Source: Planktotalea sp. (GTDB lineage Bacteria; Pseudomonadota; Alphaproteobacteria; Rhodobacterales; Rhodobacteraceae). Taken from it: a stretch of 5,825 nt of DNA. Positions 1-5,779 of this stretch are shown piece after piece. Within the stretch, counting starts at the first letter, position 1. Every line of letters starts with the position of its first letter. The notes beneath the pieces are model-generated. The model searched no databases. It was given only the letters and a program-made list of their open reading frames with translations, and was not told where the DNA came from. The translations under genes and the position numbers were made by a program. Where the stretch lies: NCBI GenBank assembly GCA_024645145.1, contig JAHEGL010000402.1, positions 1 through 5,825 of the forward strand, read 5' to 3'.

Positions 1-594
1 CTGGGCTTGATCGAAAGTCACGCGGTCTTCGCGTGTTATCCGCTTCTTATCGCAGCCCTGTCTGGTCCAGTGCTCGGCGAGAAAGTTGGCTGGCGGCGCT
101 GGGCGGCGATTGGGGTTGGCTTCATTGGGATGTTGATTATTTTACAGCCCGGCACCGGGGTCTTTTCGCCCTATGCGCTTATCCCACTCGTCTCTGCTTT
201 GATGTTTGCGCTTTATGGTTTGCTTACACGCTTCGTGGCGCGCAAAGACAGCGCTGCCACAAGTTTTTTCTGGACGGGCGTGTCAGGTGCGGTGGCGATG
301 ACTGTGGTTGGCATCACCTTTTGGGAGCCAATGAGCCGCTCAGACTGGCTCTGGATGGGGCTTTTGTGTCTTAAAGGGGCAGGGGGGCATTTCCTGCTGA
401 TCAAGACATACGAAGTGGCAGAGGCAAGTTCAGTACAACCGTTCGCATACTTGCAACTCGTCTGGGCATCCGCGCTTGGCTTGTTGGTCTTTGCAGAGCA
501 ATTGCGCACCAACGTTGTCATTGGCGCATCGCTTATTGTGGCGGCGGGAATTTTCACGCTTGTGCGGGAACGTATGGCTGCGCGCCGCGTTTGA
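1..594 (+). CDS. DMT/EamA-family membrane transporter, 5' partial
   Basis: This is the C-terminal part (197 codons visible) of an inner-membrane drug/metabolite transporter. Members of the family usually have about 290-300 residues, ten helices and two EamA repeats, so roughly 100 N-terminal residues lie upstream of the window. The frame is open from base 1, and the TTG at 7 is only an internal codon. Counting from base 1, hydrophobic segments lie near residues 8-25, 34-50, 57-78, 86-106, 114-134, 142-163 and 167-188. The stretch LGEKVGWRRWAAIGVGFIG matches the junction that closes the first EamA repeat, and VQPFAYLQLVWASALG followed by FAEQL is the typical end of the second. The protein ends in a basic tail, probably cytoplasmic. 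The substrate cannot be predicted, because the family includes amino-acid, nucleotide-sugar and metabolite exporters. It precedes the RidA gene by 60 bases on the same strand, so co-transcription is possible but not shown. Confidence 0.9.
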   Translation: MGLIESHAVFACYPLLIAALSGPVLGEKVGWRRWAAIGVGFIGMLIILQPGTGVFSPYALIPLVSALMFALYGLLTRFVARKDSAATSFFWTGVSGAVAMTVVGITFWEPMSRSDWLWMGLLCLKGAGGHFLLIKTYEVAEASSVQPFAYLQLVWASALGLLVFAEQLRTNVVIGASLIVAAGIFTLVRERMAARRV

Positions 595-642
595 GGCTTG
601 CGTGCAAAGGGCGTGCGTGATTGCCTGTACATAAATCCAAAT

Positions 643-650
643 AGGAGAGA
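643..650 (+). promoter_or_regulatory. Ribosome binding site for the RidA-family gene
   Basis: AGGAGAGA sits 4 bases before the ATG at 655, with its AGGAG core 7 bases away, and is a strong Shine-Dalgarno sequence. It fixes the start at 655 rather than at the in-frame TTG at 598. The 595-654 gap has no clear terminator and only a poor promoter candidate (TTGCGT at 598-603 without a well-spaced -10 box). Confidence 0.8.
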
Positions 651-654
651 CGAC

Positions 655-1119
655 ATGGCTGGAATTTTTGAAAGCAAGCTTGCGGAACTTGGTGTGACGC
701 TGCCCGATGCGCCCGCCCCTGCTGCGAATTACGTGCCTTTTGTGCAAGTGGGCGAATTGGTTCACGTGTCGGGCCAGATTTCTAATGATGCGAATGGGTT
801 CATCACCGGAAAACTTGGTGAAACGATGACGGCAGAAGAGGGCGCAGCAGCAGCCAAGACCTGCGCGATTTCATTGCTGGCGCAGGCCAAAGCGGCATGT
901 GGTGGCGATTTGGATCGACTGGTGCGCGTCGTGAAATTGGTGGGTTTTGTGAATTCGACCAGCGATTTCGGGGATCAGCCAAAAGTTATCAATGGCGCGT
1001 CTGACTTCATGGTTGAAGCGCTGGGTGATGCGGGCCGTCATGCACGTTCTGCGGTGTCTGCGGCATCGTTGCCGTTTGGTGTTGCTGTTGAGATTGAAGG
1101 CATCTTTCAGATTAAATGA
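655..1119 (+). CDS. RidA/YjgF/UK114-family protein (long form, 154 aa)
   Basis: This is a probable cytoplasmic trimeric enamine/imine deaminase-type protein. Family members hydrolyse reactive 2-aminoacrylate-like intermediates released by PLP enzymes, which protects other enzymes. At 154 residues it belongs to the longer YjgF-like subgroup rather than the roughly 128-residue canonical RidA. Aligned by eye to E. coli RidA, HVSGQIS (37-43) matches the strand carrying Ser30, N113 matches Asn88, and R131 in ARSAV matches catalytic Arg105. E146 in VAVEIEGIF matches Glu120, with the same 15-residue spacing from the arginine. The position of RidA Tyr17 appears to be Phe29, so substrate preference may differ from canonical RidA. 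The N-terminal IFESKLAELGVTLPDAPAPA is typical of this subgroup. The start is fixed by the strong upstream AGGAGAGA. The stop overlaps the phosphodiesterase start by ATGA. Family assignment is firm; the actual substrate is unknown. Confidence 0.93.
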   Translation: MAGIFESKLAELGVTLPDAPAPAANYVPFVQVGELVHVSGQISNDANGFITGKLGETMTAEEGAAAAKTCAISLLAQAKAACGGDLDRLVRVVKLVGFVNSTSDFGDQPKVINGASDFMVEALGDAGRHARSAVSAASLPFGVAVEIEGIFQIK

Positions 1120-1886
1120 ACCGCTTAGACCCATCGTTCATCAGTAAACCGCTCACGCACCGTGCTTTGCACGATGTCAAAGACGGCCGGCCAGAGAATT
1201 CGCGCGCTGCGATCAAAGCCGCGATCAAAGCGGGTTATGGTATCGAGATCGACGTTCAACTGTCGAGCGATGGCGCGGCGATGGTGTTCCATGACTACGA
1301 TCTGAAGCGTCTCGCCAAAGACAGTGGACCAATCCAGCAACGCTCAGGCGCTGATCTTGCGCGCGTTATTTTGCGCGGGAGCGAGGAAGGAATTCCAACG
1401 CTTGTAGAAGTACTGGAATTGGTTGCAGGGCGCGTGCCTTTACTGATCGAAATCAAGGATCAAGACGGCATGATGGGCGCGAACGTGGGGCGCTTGGAAC
1501 AAGCTGTGGCGCGCGATATCGAACGTTATGAAGGGCCGATTGGCCTGATGTCGTTTAATCCCCATTCGGTGCAACAAATGGCAATTCATGCGCCGCAAGT
1601 GCCACGTGGCATCGTCACAAGTGCTTATACGGCTCAGGATTGGCCACTTCTTCCTGCGGGCACGCGGGATCGTCTCCGCGCTATCCCTGACTTTGACAGT
1701 GTCGGCGCGTGCTTTATCTCTCACGAAGTGGAAGATCTAGGAGCAACGCGAGTGGCAGATTTGAAGAATAAAGGCGCAAATATTTTGTGCTGGACCGTCA
1801 AAAGCGAAGCGCAGGAAATGCGTGCGCGCGCTGTAGCCGATAACATCACATTTGAGCAATATTTGGCAAAGCTGCCCAACACATGA
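1116..1886 (+). CDS. Glycerophosphodiester phosphodiesterase (GDPD family)
   Basis: This predicted TIM-barrel, metal-dependent phosphodiesterase (256 aa) hydrolyses glycerophosphodiesters to glycerol-3-phosphate and an alcohol, a step in phospholipid turnover. The full GDPD signature is present: H15-R16 in LTHRALHD, E27-N28 in the PENS motif, E44 and D46 in IEIDVQ (metal ligands), H59-D60 in MVFHDYDL (second catalytic His), and E112 with K114 in LIEIKD. Later strands are SFNPH (146-150), W226-T227-V228 and the closing ADNITFEQYL. I see no signal peptide, so it is probably cytoplasmic, as for UgpQ-like enzymes. Length is normal for the short cytoplasmic class. The ATG at 1116 lies inside the RidA stop (ATGA). 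The only Shine-Dalgarno-like bases (GAAGG near 1096-1100) are about 15 bases away, so translation probably depends on ribosomes finishing the RidA gene. The head group of the physiological substrate cannot be read from sequence. Confidence 0.94.
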   Translation: MNRLDPSFISKPLTHRALHDVKDGRPENSRAAIKAAIKAGYGIEIDVQLSSDGAAMVFHDYDLKRLAKDSGPIQQRSGADLARVILRGSEEGIPTLVEVLELVAGRVPLLIEIKDQDGMMGANVGRLEQAVARDIERYEGPIGLMSFNPHSVQQMAIHAPQVPRGIVTSAYTAQDWPLLPAGTRDRLRAIPDFDSVGACFISHEVEDLGATRVADLKNKGANILCWTVKSEAQEMRARAVADNITFEQYLAKLPNT

Positions 1887-3070
1887 GCGACACGCCTGTC
1901 GAAATTGAAATCGTCCAAAGCCTTTCGCAGATCACGCCAGAGGAGTGGGATGCGTGCGCTTGCCCAGAAACGCGTGACGGTGGTGCGCCCAACGATCCTT
2001 TCACGACGTATCGGTTTTTGAGCGCTCTTGAACAAAGTGGCTCTGTCGGGGCGGGAACAGGCTGGCAACCGCAATATCTGACTGCAAAGCTGAACGGTGA
2101 ACTGATCGGTGTTGCGCCGCTTTATGCAAAGAACCATTCGCAGGGCGAGTATATTTTTGATCACAATTGGGCGCATGCCTATGAAAATGCGGGCGGGCGC
2201 TATTACCCCAAGTTGCAAGTTGCGGTTCCGTTCACTCCAGCTACTGGGCGGCGCTTGTTGGTTAAGCCCGAGTTTGAACAGGTCGGGCAATCTGCATTGT
2301 TCCAAGGTGCGGTGCAGTTGGCGGCGAACAACGAGATTTCTTCCCTTCATCTGACGTTCTGCACCGAAGAGGAAATGCATGCGGGCGTGGAGATGGGCCT
2401 GATGGCCCGCGCCAGTCAGCAGTTTCATTGGATGAATGATGGATATGAGAGCTTTGACGCTTTCTTAGCCTCGCTCGCGTCGCGAAAGCGTAAGAATATC
2501 CGCAAAGAACGCCAGCAAGCCAACGGATTTGGCGGAACCATCCGTGCTTTGACGGGTGATGATATTCTGCCCGAACATTGGGATGCCTTTTGGCAATTTT
2601 ATCAAGACACCGGTGCGCGCAAATGGGGTACCCCCTATTTGTCACGGCAATTCTTTGATATTGTTCAGGAAAACATGCGCGATGATGTGATCCTTGTGCT
2701 GGCAGAGCGTGATGGTGTGCCAGTTGCTGGGGCCTTGAACTTCATAGGACGCGATGTGCTTTATGGCCGCTATTGGGGCTGTGTTGAAGATCATCCGTGC
2801 CTGCATTTTGAACTTTGCTATTACCGTGGGATTGATGCAGCTATTGAACGGGGTTTGTCCCGTGTCGAGGCAGGCGCACAAGGTGAGCATAAGCTTGCGC
2901 GCGGCTATTTACCTGTGACGACACATTCTTTGCATTGGGTTGGCGACAAAGGGTTTTCTGACGCGATTGAGCGATATCTGGTGGCAGAACGGGAAGCTAT
3001 TGAAGAAAACATCGAAGTGCTCACCAACTACGGCCCGTTCAAGAAAATCCAAGTGGAGGAACACGAATGA
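1883..3070 (+). CDS. FemAB-like / GNAT-fold putative N-acyltransferase (COG3146, PF04339 type)
   Basis: This 395-aa cytoplasmic protein belongs to the family annotated as peptidoglycan biosynthesis/recognition FemAB-like or putative N-acyltransferase. Hallmarks recognised by eye are the early [13 protein letters not shown] (38-50); the basic [13 protein letters not shown] (201-213) at the junction of the halves; the region [17 protein letters not shown] (233-249) with [12 protein letters not shown] (279-286); LYGRYWGC (293-300); [12 protein letters not shown] (307-318); and [14 protein letters not shown] (331-344). These motifs fit two tandem GNAT-like folds, as in Fem ligases, which use aminoacyl-tRNA. 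No substrate has been firmly established for this bacterial family, so the activity is inference from fold. Length is normal and no key block is missing. The ATG at 1883 overlaps the phosphodiesterase stop (ATGA) and has no visible Shine-Dalgarno, suggesting translational coupling. Its 3' end carries the ribosome binding site of phhB. Confidence 0.9.
   Translation: MSDTPVEIEIVQSLSQITPEEWDACACPETRDGGAPNDPFTTYRFLSALEQSGSVGAGTGWQPQYLTAKLNGELIGVAPLYAKNHSQGEYIFDHNWAHAYENAGGRYYPKLQVAVPFTPATGRRLLVKPEFEQVGQSALFQGAVQLAANNEISSLHLTFCTEEEMHAGVEMGLMARASQQFHWMNDGYESFDAFLASLASRKRKNIRKERQQANGFGGTIRALTGDDILPEHWDAFWQFYQDTGARKWGTPYLSRQFFDIVQENMRDDVILVLAERDGVPVAGALNFIGRDVLYGRYWGCVEDHPCLHFELCYYRGIDAAIERGLSRVEAGAQGEHKLARGYLPVTTHSLHWVGDKGFSDAIERYLVAEREAIEENIEVLTNYGPFKKIQVEEHE
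3055..3060 (+). promoter_or_regulatory. Strong internal ribosome binding site for phhB
   Basis: GGAGGA lies within the last codons of the FemAB-like gene, 6 bases before the phhB ATG at 3067. It is the only one of the three ATGA junctions in this block with a clear Shine-Dalgarno, so phhB can probably also initiate independently of upstream translation. Confidence 0.75.
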
Positions 3071-3357
3071 GCGAAAAGCTCTTTGATGATACACGCGATA
3101 TTCTGCTGAATCCGCTGTTTGCGACTGGCTGGAGCATGGTGGAGGGTCGCGATGCGATTGAAAAACACTTCAAATTCAAGAATTTCGCTGACGCCTTTGG
3201 TTGGATGACGCGTGCAGCGATTTGGTCAGAGAAGTGGGATCACCACCCCGAATGGTTCAATGTTTACAACAAGTTGCATGTCGTGTTGACCACCCACGAC
3301 GTGGATGGTCTAAGCGCGCTCGATGTGAAATTGGCGCGCAAGTTGGATAGCCTTTAA
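3067..3357 (+). CDS. phhB: Pterin-4a-carbinolamine (4a-hydroxytetrahydrobiopterin) dehydratase
   Basis: PhhB/PCD removes water from 4a-hydroxytetrahydropterin, the product of pterin-dependent aromatic hydroxylases, allowing cofactor recycling; it is a small soluble cytoplasmic enzyme. The 96-aa length is typical. The catalytic signature of active members is complete: E55, three residues, H59-H60-P61, Y67, nine residues, H77, eight residues, D86. Other family blocks are [14 protein letters not shown] (27-40), FGWMTRAA (44-51) and [10 protein letters not shown] (59-68). The start at 3067 overlaps the FemAB-like stop (ATGA) and has its own GGAGGA. No phenylalanine hydroxylase (phhA) gene is in the window, so the enzyme may serve a distant hydroxylase, pterin salvage or molybdopterin-related metabolism. 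The stop codon is 3 bases from the stop of the convergent peroxiredoxin gene. Confidence 0.95.
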   Translation: MSEKLFDDTRDILLNPLFATGWSMVEGRDAIEKHFKFKNFADAFGWMTRAAIWSEKWDHHPEWFNVYNKLHVVLTTHDVDGLSALDVKLARKLDSL

Positions 3358-3360
3358 GGC

Positions 3361-3849
3361 TTACATCACATCCAACAAGCCTTCGCCTGCGGAAATTTCG
3401 CACTCTCCTGGGCTGCTTTCTTCGTTCAAGTGTGTGACAACACCGTCCTCAACCACCATCGCATAGCGCTTGGAGCGTGCGATCAGGCCAGCGGGTGGCG
3501 CGTCGAAATCCATGCCAATCGCTTTGGTAAACGCGCTTTCTGCGTCGGACAGCATCGTGATGCCAGCGGCAGCAGCGCCTGTCGCGTCGCCCCATGCTTT
3601 CATGACGAAAGGGTCATTTACGGAAACACAGATAATCTCGTCCACGCCTTTAGCGGTGAATTGATCTTTGGTGCGCATAAAGCTGGGAACATGTGCGGAA
3701 TGGCATGTGGGCGTGAATGCGCCCGGAACGGCAAAGATCACAACTTTGCGCCCTGCAAGCTTGTCTGCCAAAGCAACAGGTGCGGGACCTGCGTCGCCTA
3801 AATGGACCAATGTGGATGAGGGGAGGCGGTCGCCCTCTGAAATTGTCAT
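3361..3849 (-). CDS. Peroxiredoxin, Prx5 / type II (AhpC-TSA/redoxin fold)
   Basis: This cytoplasmic thiol peroxidase (162 aa) reduces H2O2 and alkyl hydroperoxides. The active site PGAFTPTCH (42-50) supplies P42, T46 and peroxidatic C49. R128 in SKRYAMVVEDG is the conserved active-site arginine, and VNDPFVMKAWG (77-87) is characteristic of the Prx5 class. Two other cysteines are present: C74 in IICVSV, 25 residues after C49 as in plant type II peroxiredoxins, and C150 in PGECEIS, near where animal Prx5 carries its resolving cysteine. No glutaredoxin domain is fused. The start is the ATG at 3849-3847 (MTISEGDRLP), preceded by AAAGGG 7 bases upstream. The frame is open further upstream to 3918, but those 23 residues do not look like family sequence. 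The gene is convergent with phhB and divergent from the flavoprotein gene. Confidence 0.94.
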   Translation of the reverse strand: MTISEGDRLPSSTLVHLGDAGPAPVALADKLAGRKVVIFAVPGAFTPTCHSAHVPSFMRTKDQFTAKGVDEIICVSVNDPFVMKAWGDATGAAAAGITMLSDAESAFTKAIGMDFDAPPAGLIARSKRYAMVVEDGVVTHLNEESSPGECEISAGEGLLDVM

Positions 3850-3943
3850 AAAGTTGCCCTTTGGTGTAATTGCGTTCTTGTCCTTCAAAGATATAGGGTC
3901 TGCGCAGATATTCGCCACCCGTATTCAAGAAGGACACGTGTTT
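3850..3943. promoter_or_regulatory. Divergent intergenic promoter region (peroxiredoxin / flavoprotein)
   Basis: These 94 bases separate two genes that start in opposite directions, so promoters for both should lie here. On the + strand, TTGCGT (3870-3875) and TATAGG (3892-3897) with a 16-base spacer form a plausible sigma70-like pair. On the - strand, TATATC (reverse complement of 3889-3894) could be a -10 box, but no good -35 is visible. CTGCGCAG (3900-3907) and ACACGTGT (3934-3941) are perfect 8-base palindromes. I could not fit the four-part ATAG/CTAT pattern of an OxyR site. Promoter positions are inference. Confidence 0.45.
3930..3934 (+). promoter_or_regulatory. Ribosome binding site for the FAD-dependent oxidoreductase
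   Basis: AAGGA lies 9 bases before the ATG at 3944 and supports that start. An in-frame GTG at 3938 would be only 3 bases from it, which is too close. Confidence 0.65.
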
Positions 3944-5155
3944 ATGGCACATTATGTGGTTATCGGAGCAGGCCAAGCGGGCTCTTCGCTTGTCGCCAAG
4001 CTGCGCAGTGCTGGCTTTGAAGGAGAGATCACGTTGATCGGTGAGGAGCCTGTGCCGCCTTATCAACGTCCTCCTTTGTCCAAAGCGTATTTGCTCGGTG
4101 ATATGTCACTTGAGCGCTTGTTTTTAAGACCAGAGAGCTTTTACGCGGATCAAAAGATCACCTTGAAGATGGGCACACCCGTGACGTCGATCGATACTGC
4201 GCGCCGCGAAGTGCATTTGGGCGACGAAGTGATCCCTTATAATCAACTTGCGCTGACAACTGGATCGTCTGCAAATACCCTGCCTGCGGCTATCGGTGGT
4301 GATTTGGGTGGTGTTTATACCGTGCGCACCTTGGCAGATGTTGACGCGATGGCGTCCTTGTTTGTTGAAGGCAGACGCGCGTTGATCGTGGGTGGTGGCT
4401 ATATCGGGCTAGAAGCCGCAGCCGTTGCGCGTAAGATGGGCGTTGAAGTGACCGTCGTCGAGATGGCAGAGCGTATTCTGCAACGGGTCGCAGCGCCTGA
4501 CACGTCTGATTATTTCCGCGCTTTGCATCAATCGCATGATGTCAATGTTTTGGAAGGTATTGGTCTTAGGGCCCTCGATGGTGAGGGTCATGTGAGTGGC
4601 GCAACCCTGTCCGATGGCACGGCGGTTGAAGTTGATTTTGTCATCGTAGGCGTTGGCATTACGCCCAATAGCGCGCTTGCAGATAAGGCAGGATTGAGCA
4701 TCGACAATGGCATTGCCGTTGATGAACAGGGTCGAACATCTGACCCTAATATCTGGTCCGCGGGTGATTGTGCGTCCTTTGAGCTTCGCGGTGCGCGGCG
4801 GCGTCTAGAGAGCGTGCAGAACGCAATTGATCAGGCTGAAGCGGTGGCCGAGAACATGATGGGCGCAGGCAAGAGTTACACGCCAAAACCTTGGTTCTGG
4901 TCTGATCAATACGATGTAAAGTTACAAATTGCTGGCTTGAATATCGGTTATGATAGCGTGGTTGCGCGTCGTGATCCTGATAGTCCTGCCGTGTCGTTCT
5001 GGTACTATCAAGGCCCAACGCTTTTGGCAGTGGATGCGATGAACGATCCGCGCAACTACATGATCGGCAAACGCCTGATCGAGGCAGGTAAATCGCCAGC
5101 GCCTGATGTCATCGCCAATCCAGAGACCGACATGAAAGCACTGCTCAAAGCGTGA
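3944..5155 (+). CDS. FAD/NADH-dependent oxidoreductase, ferredoxin-reductase (BenD/rubredoxin reductase) type
   Basis: This cytoplasmic flavoprotein (403 aa) is predicted to carry electrons from NADH through FAD to a small iron-sulfur or similar acceptor. VVIGAGQAGSSLVAKLRSAG (5-24) is the N-terminal FAD-binding dinucleotide fold. PPYQRPPLSKAYL (38-50) is the hallmark of the oxygenase-coupled ferredoxin reductase family. TTGS (105-108) closes the first FAD part, GGGYIGLE (150-157) binds NAD(P)H, and E173 at the end of the second strand of that fold suggests NADH preference. WSAGDCA (271-277) is the second FAD motif. PWFWSDQYDVKLQIAG (316-331) begins the C-terminal reductase domain. The frame stays open back to 3668 over the peroxiredoxin gene, but recognisable family sequence begins at MAHYVVIGAG and a ribosome binding site precedes it. 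No ferredoxin, P450 or dioxygenase gene is visible nearby, so the electron acceptor is unknown. The stop overlaps rsmD by GTGA. Confidence 0.94.
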   Translation: MAHYVVIGAGQAGSSLVAKLRSAGFEGEITLIGEEPVPPYQRPPLSKAYLLGDMSLERLFLRPESFYADQKITLKMGTPVTSIDTARREVHLGDEVIPYNQLALTTGSSANTLPAAIGGDLGGVYTVRTLADVDAMASLFVEGRRALIVGGGYIGLEAAAVARKMGVEVTVVEMAERILQRVAAPDTSDYFRALHQSHDVNVLEGIGLRALDGEGHVSGATLSDGTAVEVDFVIVGVGITPNSALADKAGLSIDNGIAVDEQGRTSDPNIWSAGDCASFELRGARRRLESVQNAIDQAEAVAENMMGAGKSYTPKPWFWSDQYDVKLQIAGLNIGYDSVVARRDPDSPAVSFWYYQGPTLLAVDAMNDPRNYMIGKRLIEAGKSPAPDVIANPETDMKALLKA

Positions 5156-5709
5156 GGATTATTGGCGGCTCTTTTCGTGGTCGTGCGTTGGCCTCCGTTG
5201 GCAAAGGCGACGCTGGTGCGCATTTGCGTCCTACGACAGATCGCGTGCGCGAGAGCTTGTTCAACGTTCTAATGGGTGGCCGTTACGACGACCCGATCAC
5301 CGATGTGCGTTGTCTTGATCTCTTCGCGGGCACTGGCGCCTTAGGGCTTGAGGCGCTTTCGCGTGGGGCGTCGTATACCACGTTTGTGGAGACGGGTCGC
5401 AAAGGTCAAAGCCTCATCCGTGAAAACGTTGCGCTTTGTGATTGCAAAGCAATGTCCAAGCTTTTTGCGCGCGATGCAACGCGTTTGCCGACAAATCCAG
5501 ATGCCCCTTATGGGTTGATCTTTCTCGATCCACCTTACGGGAAATCTATGGGTGAAGCGGCTTTGAAAAGCGCGCTCGCTGGTGGCTGGATTGCTGAGGA
5601 TGCGCTGATCTTATGGGAAGAGAGCGCAGTGATTGCGCCGCCGCTTGAATGTGACCTGCGCGAGACCCGCAAGTTTGGTGGCACGAACATCAGTTTCCTC
5701 ACGACATAA
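5152..5709 (+). CDS. rsmD: 16S rRNA (guanine(966)-N2)-methyltransferase RsmD
   Basis: RsmD uses S-adenosylmethionine to methylate G966 of 16S rRNA during assembly of the 30S subunit. The 185-aa protein starts with the family's characteristic MRIIGGSFRGRAL and RPTTDRVRESLFNVL (26-40). It has the SAM-binding motif LDLFAGTGALGLEALSRGA (55-73), E80 as the likely ribose-binding acidic residue, and the catalytic DPPY (126-129) typical of exocyclic-amine N-methyltransferases. Length is normal. Initiation is at GTG 5152-5154, overlapping the flavoprotein TGA as GTGA. No clear Shine-Dalgarno is visible before it, so reinitiation after the flavoprotein gene is likely. The stop codon TAA runs into the A-tract of a hairpin that serves the opposite strand. 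Confidence 0.96.
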   Translation: MRIIGGSFRGRALASVGKGDAGAHLRPTTDRVRESLFNVLMGGRYDDPITDVRCLDLFAGTGALGLEALSRGASYTTFVETGRKGQSLIRENVALCDCKAMSKLFARDATRLPTNPDAPYGLIFLDPPYGKSMGEAALKSALAGGWIAEDALILWEESAVIAPPLECDLRETRKFGGTNISFLTT

Positions 5710-5742
5710 AAAATGGCCCTGATGCGTAACGCAACAGAGCCA
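5708..5742 (-). terminator. Rho-independent terminator for a - strand gene
   Basis: GGCCCTG (5715-5721) pairs with CAGAGCC (5735-5741), and the inner TGCG (5723-5726) pairs with CGCA (5730-5733) around a TAA loop. T5714/A5742 extends the stem. Six A residues at 5708-5713 read as a T6 tract immediately after the stem on the - strand; the + strand side has no T-run. Position 5718/5738 is C against A in + RNA but a G-U wobble in - RNA, which also favours - strand function. The T-tract overlaps the last two bases of the rsmD stop codon. Confidence 0.7.
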
Positions 5743-5779
5743 GTCGGGTCGGGGGGAGATTTCTAAAGATTGAGCGAAA

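Noticed and set aside
598..654. 19-residue N-terminal extension of the RidA-family protein from a TTG.
   Set aside because: It covers the strong ribosome binding site at 643-650 and does not resemble the family N-terminus.
1209..1231. Direct repeat of GCGATCAAAGC at 1209-1219 and 1221-1231 (12-base period).
   Set aside because: It encodes an alanine-rich helix (AIKAAIKA) in the phosphodiesterase; two copies only, and explained by coding.
1721..2428. Long (235-codon) open frame on the - strand opposite the phosphodiesterase and FemAB-like genes.
   Set aside because: Composition is basic and cysteine/arginine rich as expected from the antisense of real genes, with no recognisable motifs or ribosome binding site.
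3349..3361. Palindrome AGCCTTTAAGGCT at the phhB/peroxiredoxin junction as a bidirectional terminator.
   Set aside because: The stem is only 4 bp with a usable loop, and there is no T-tract on either strand.
3893..3907. Possible OxyR site (ATAG at 3893) between the divergent redox genes.
   Set aside because: The following elements at the required spacing do not match (GCAG in place of CTAT).
3850..3918. 23-residue N-terminal extension of the peroxiredoxin.
   Set aside because: Family sequence begins at MTISEGD, and a Shine-Dalgarno lies just before 3849.
3668..3943. 92-codon N-terminal extension of the flavoprotein frame.
   Set aside because: It lies antisense over the peroxiredoxin gene, has no family resemblance, and the ATG at 3944 has a ribosome binding site and begins directly with the FAD fold.
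5735..5742. GGCTCTGTTGC on the - strand resembles an IS6-family terminal repeat.
   Set aside because: There is no transposase or second end, and the bases are fully explained as one arm of the terminator hairpin.
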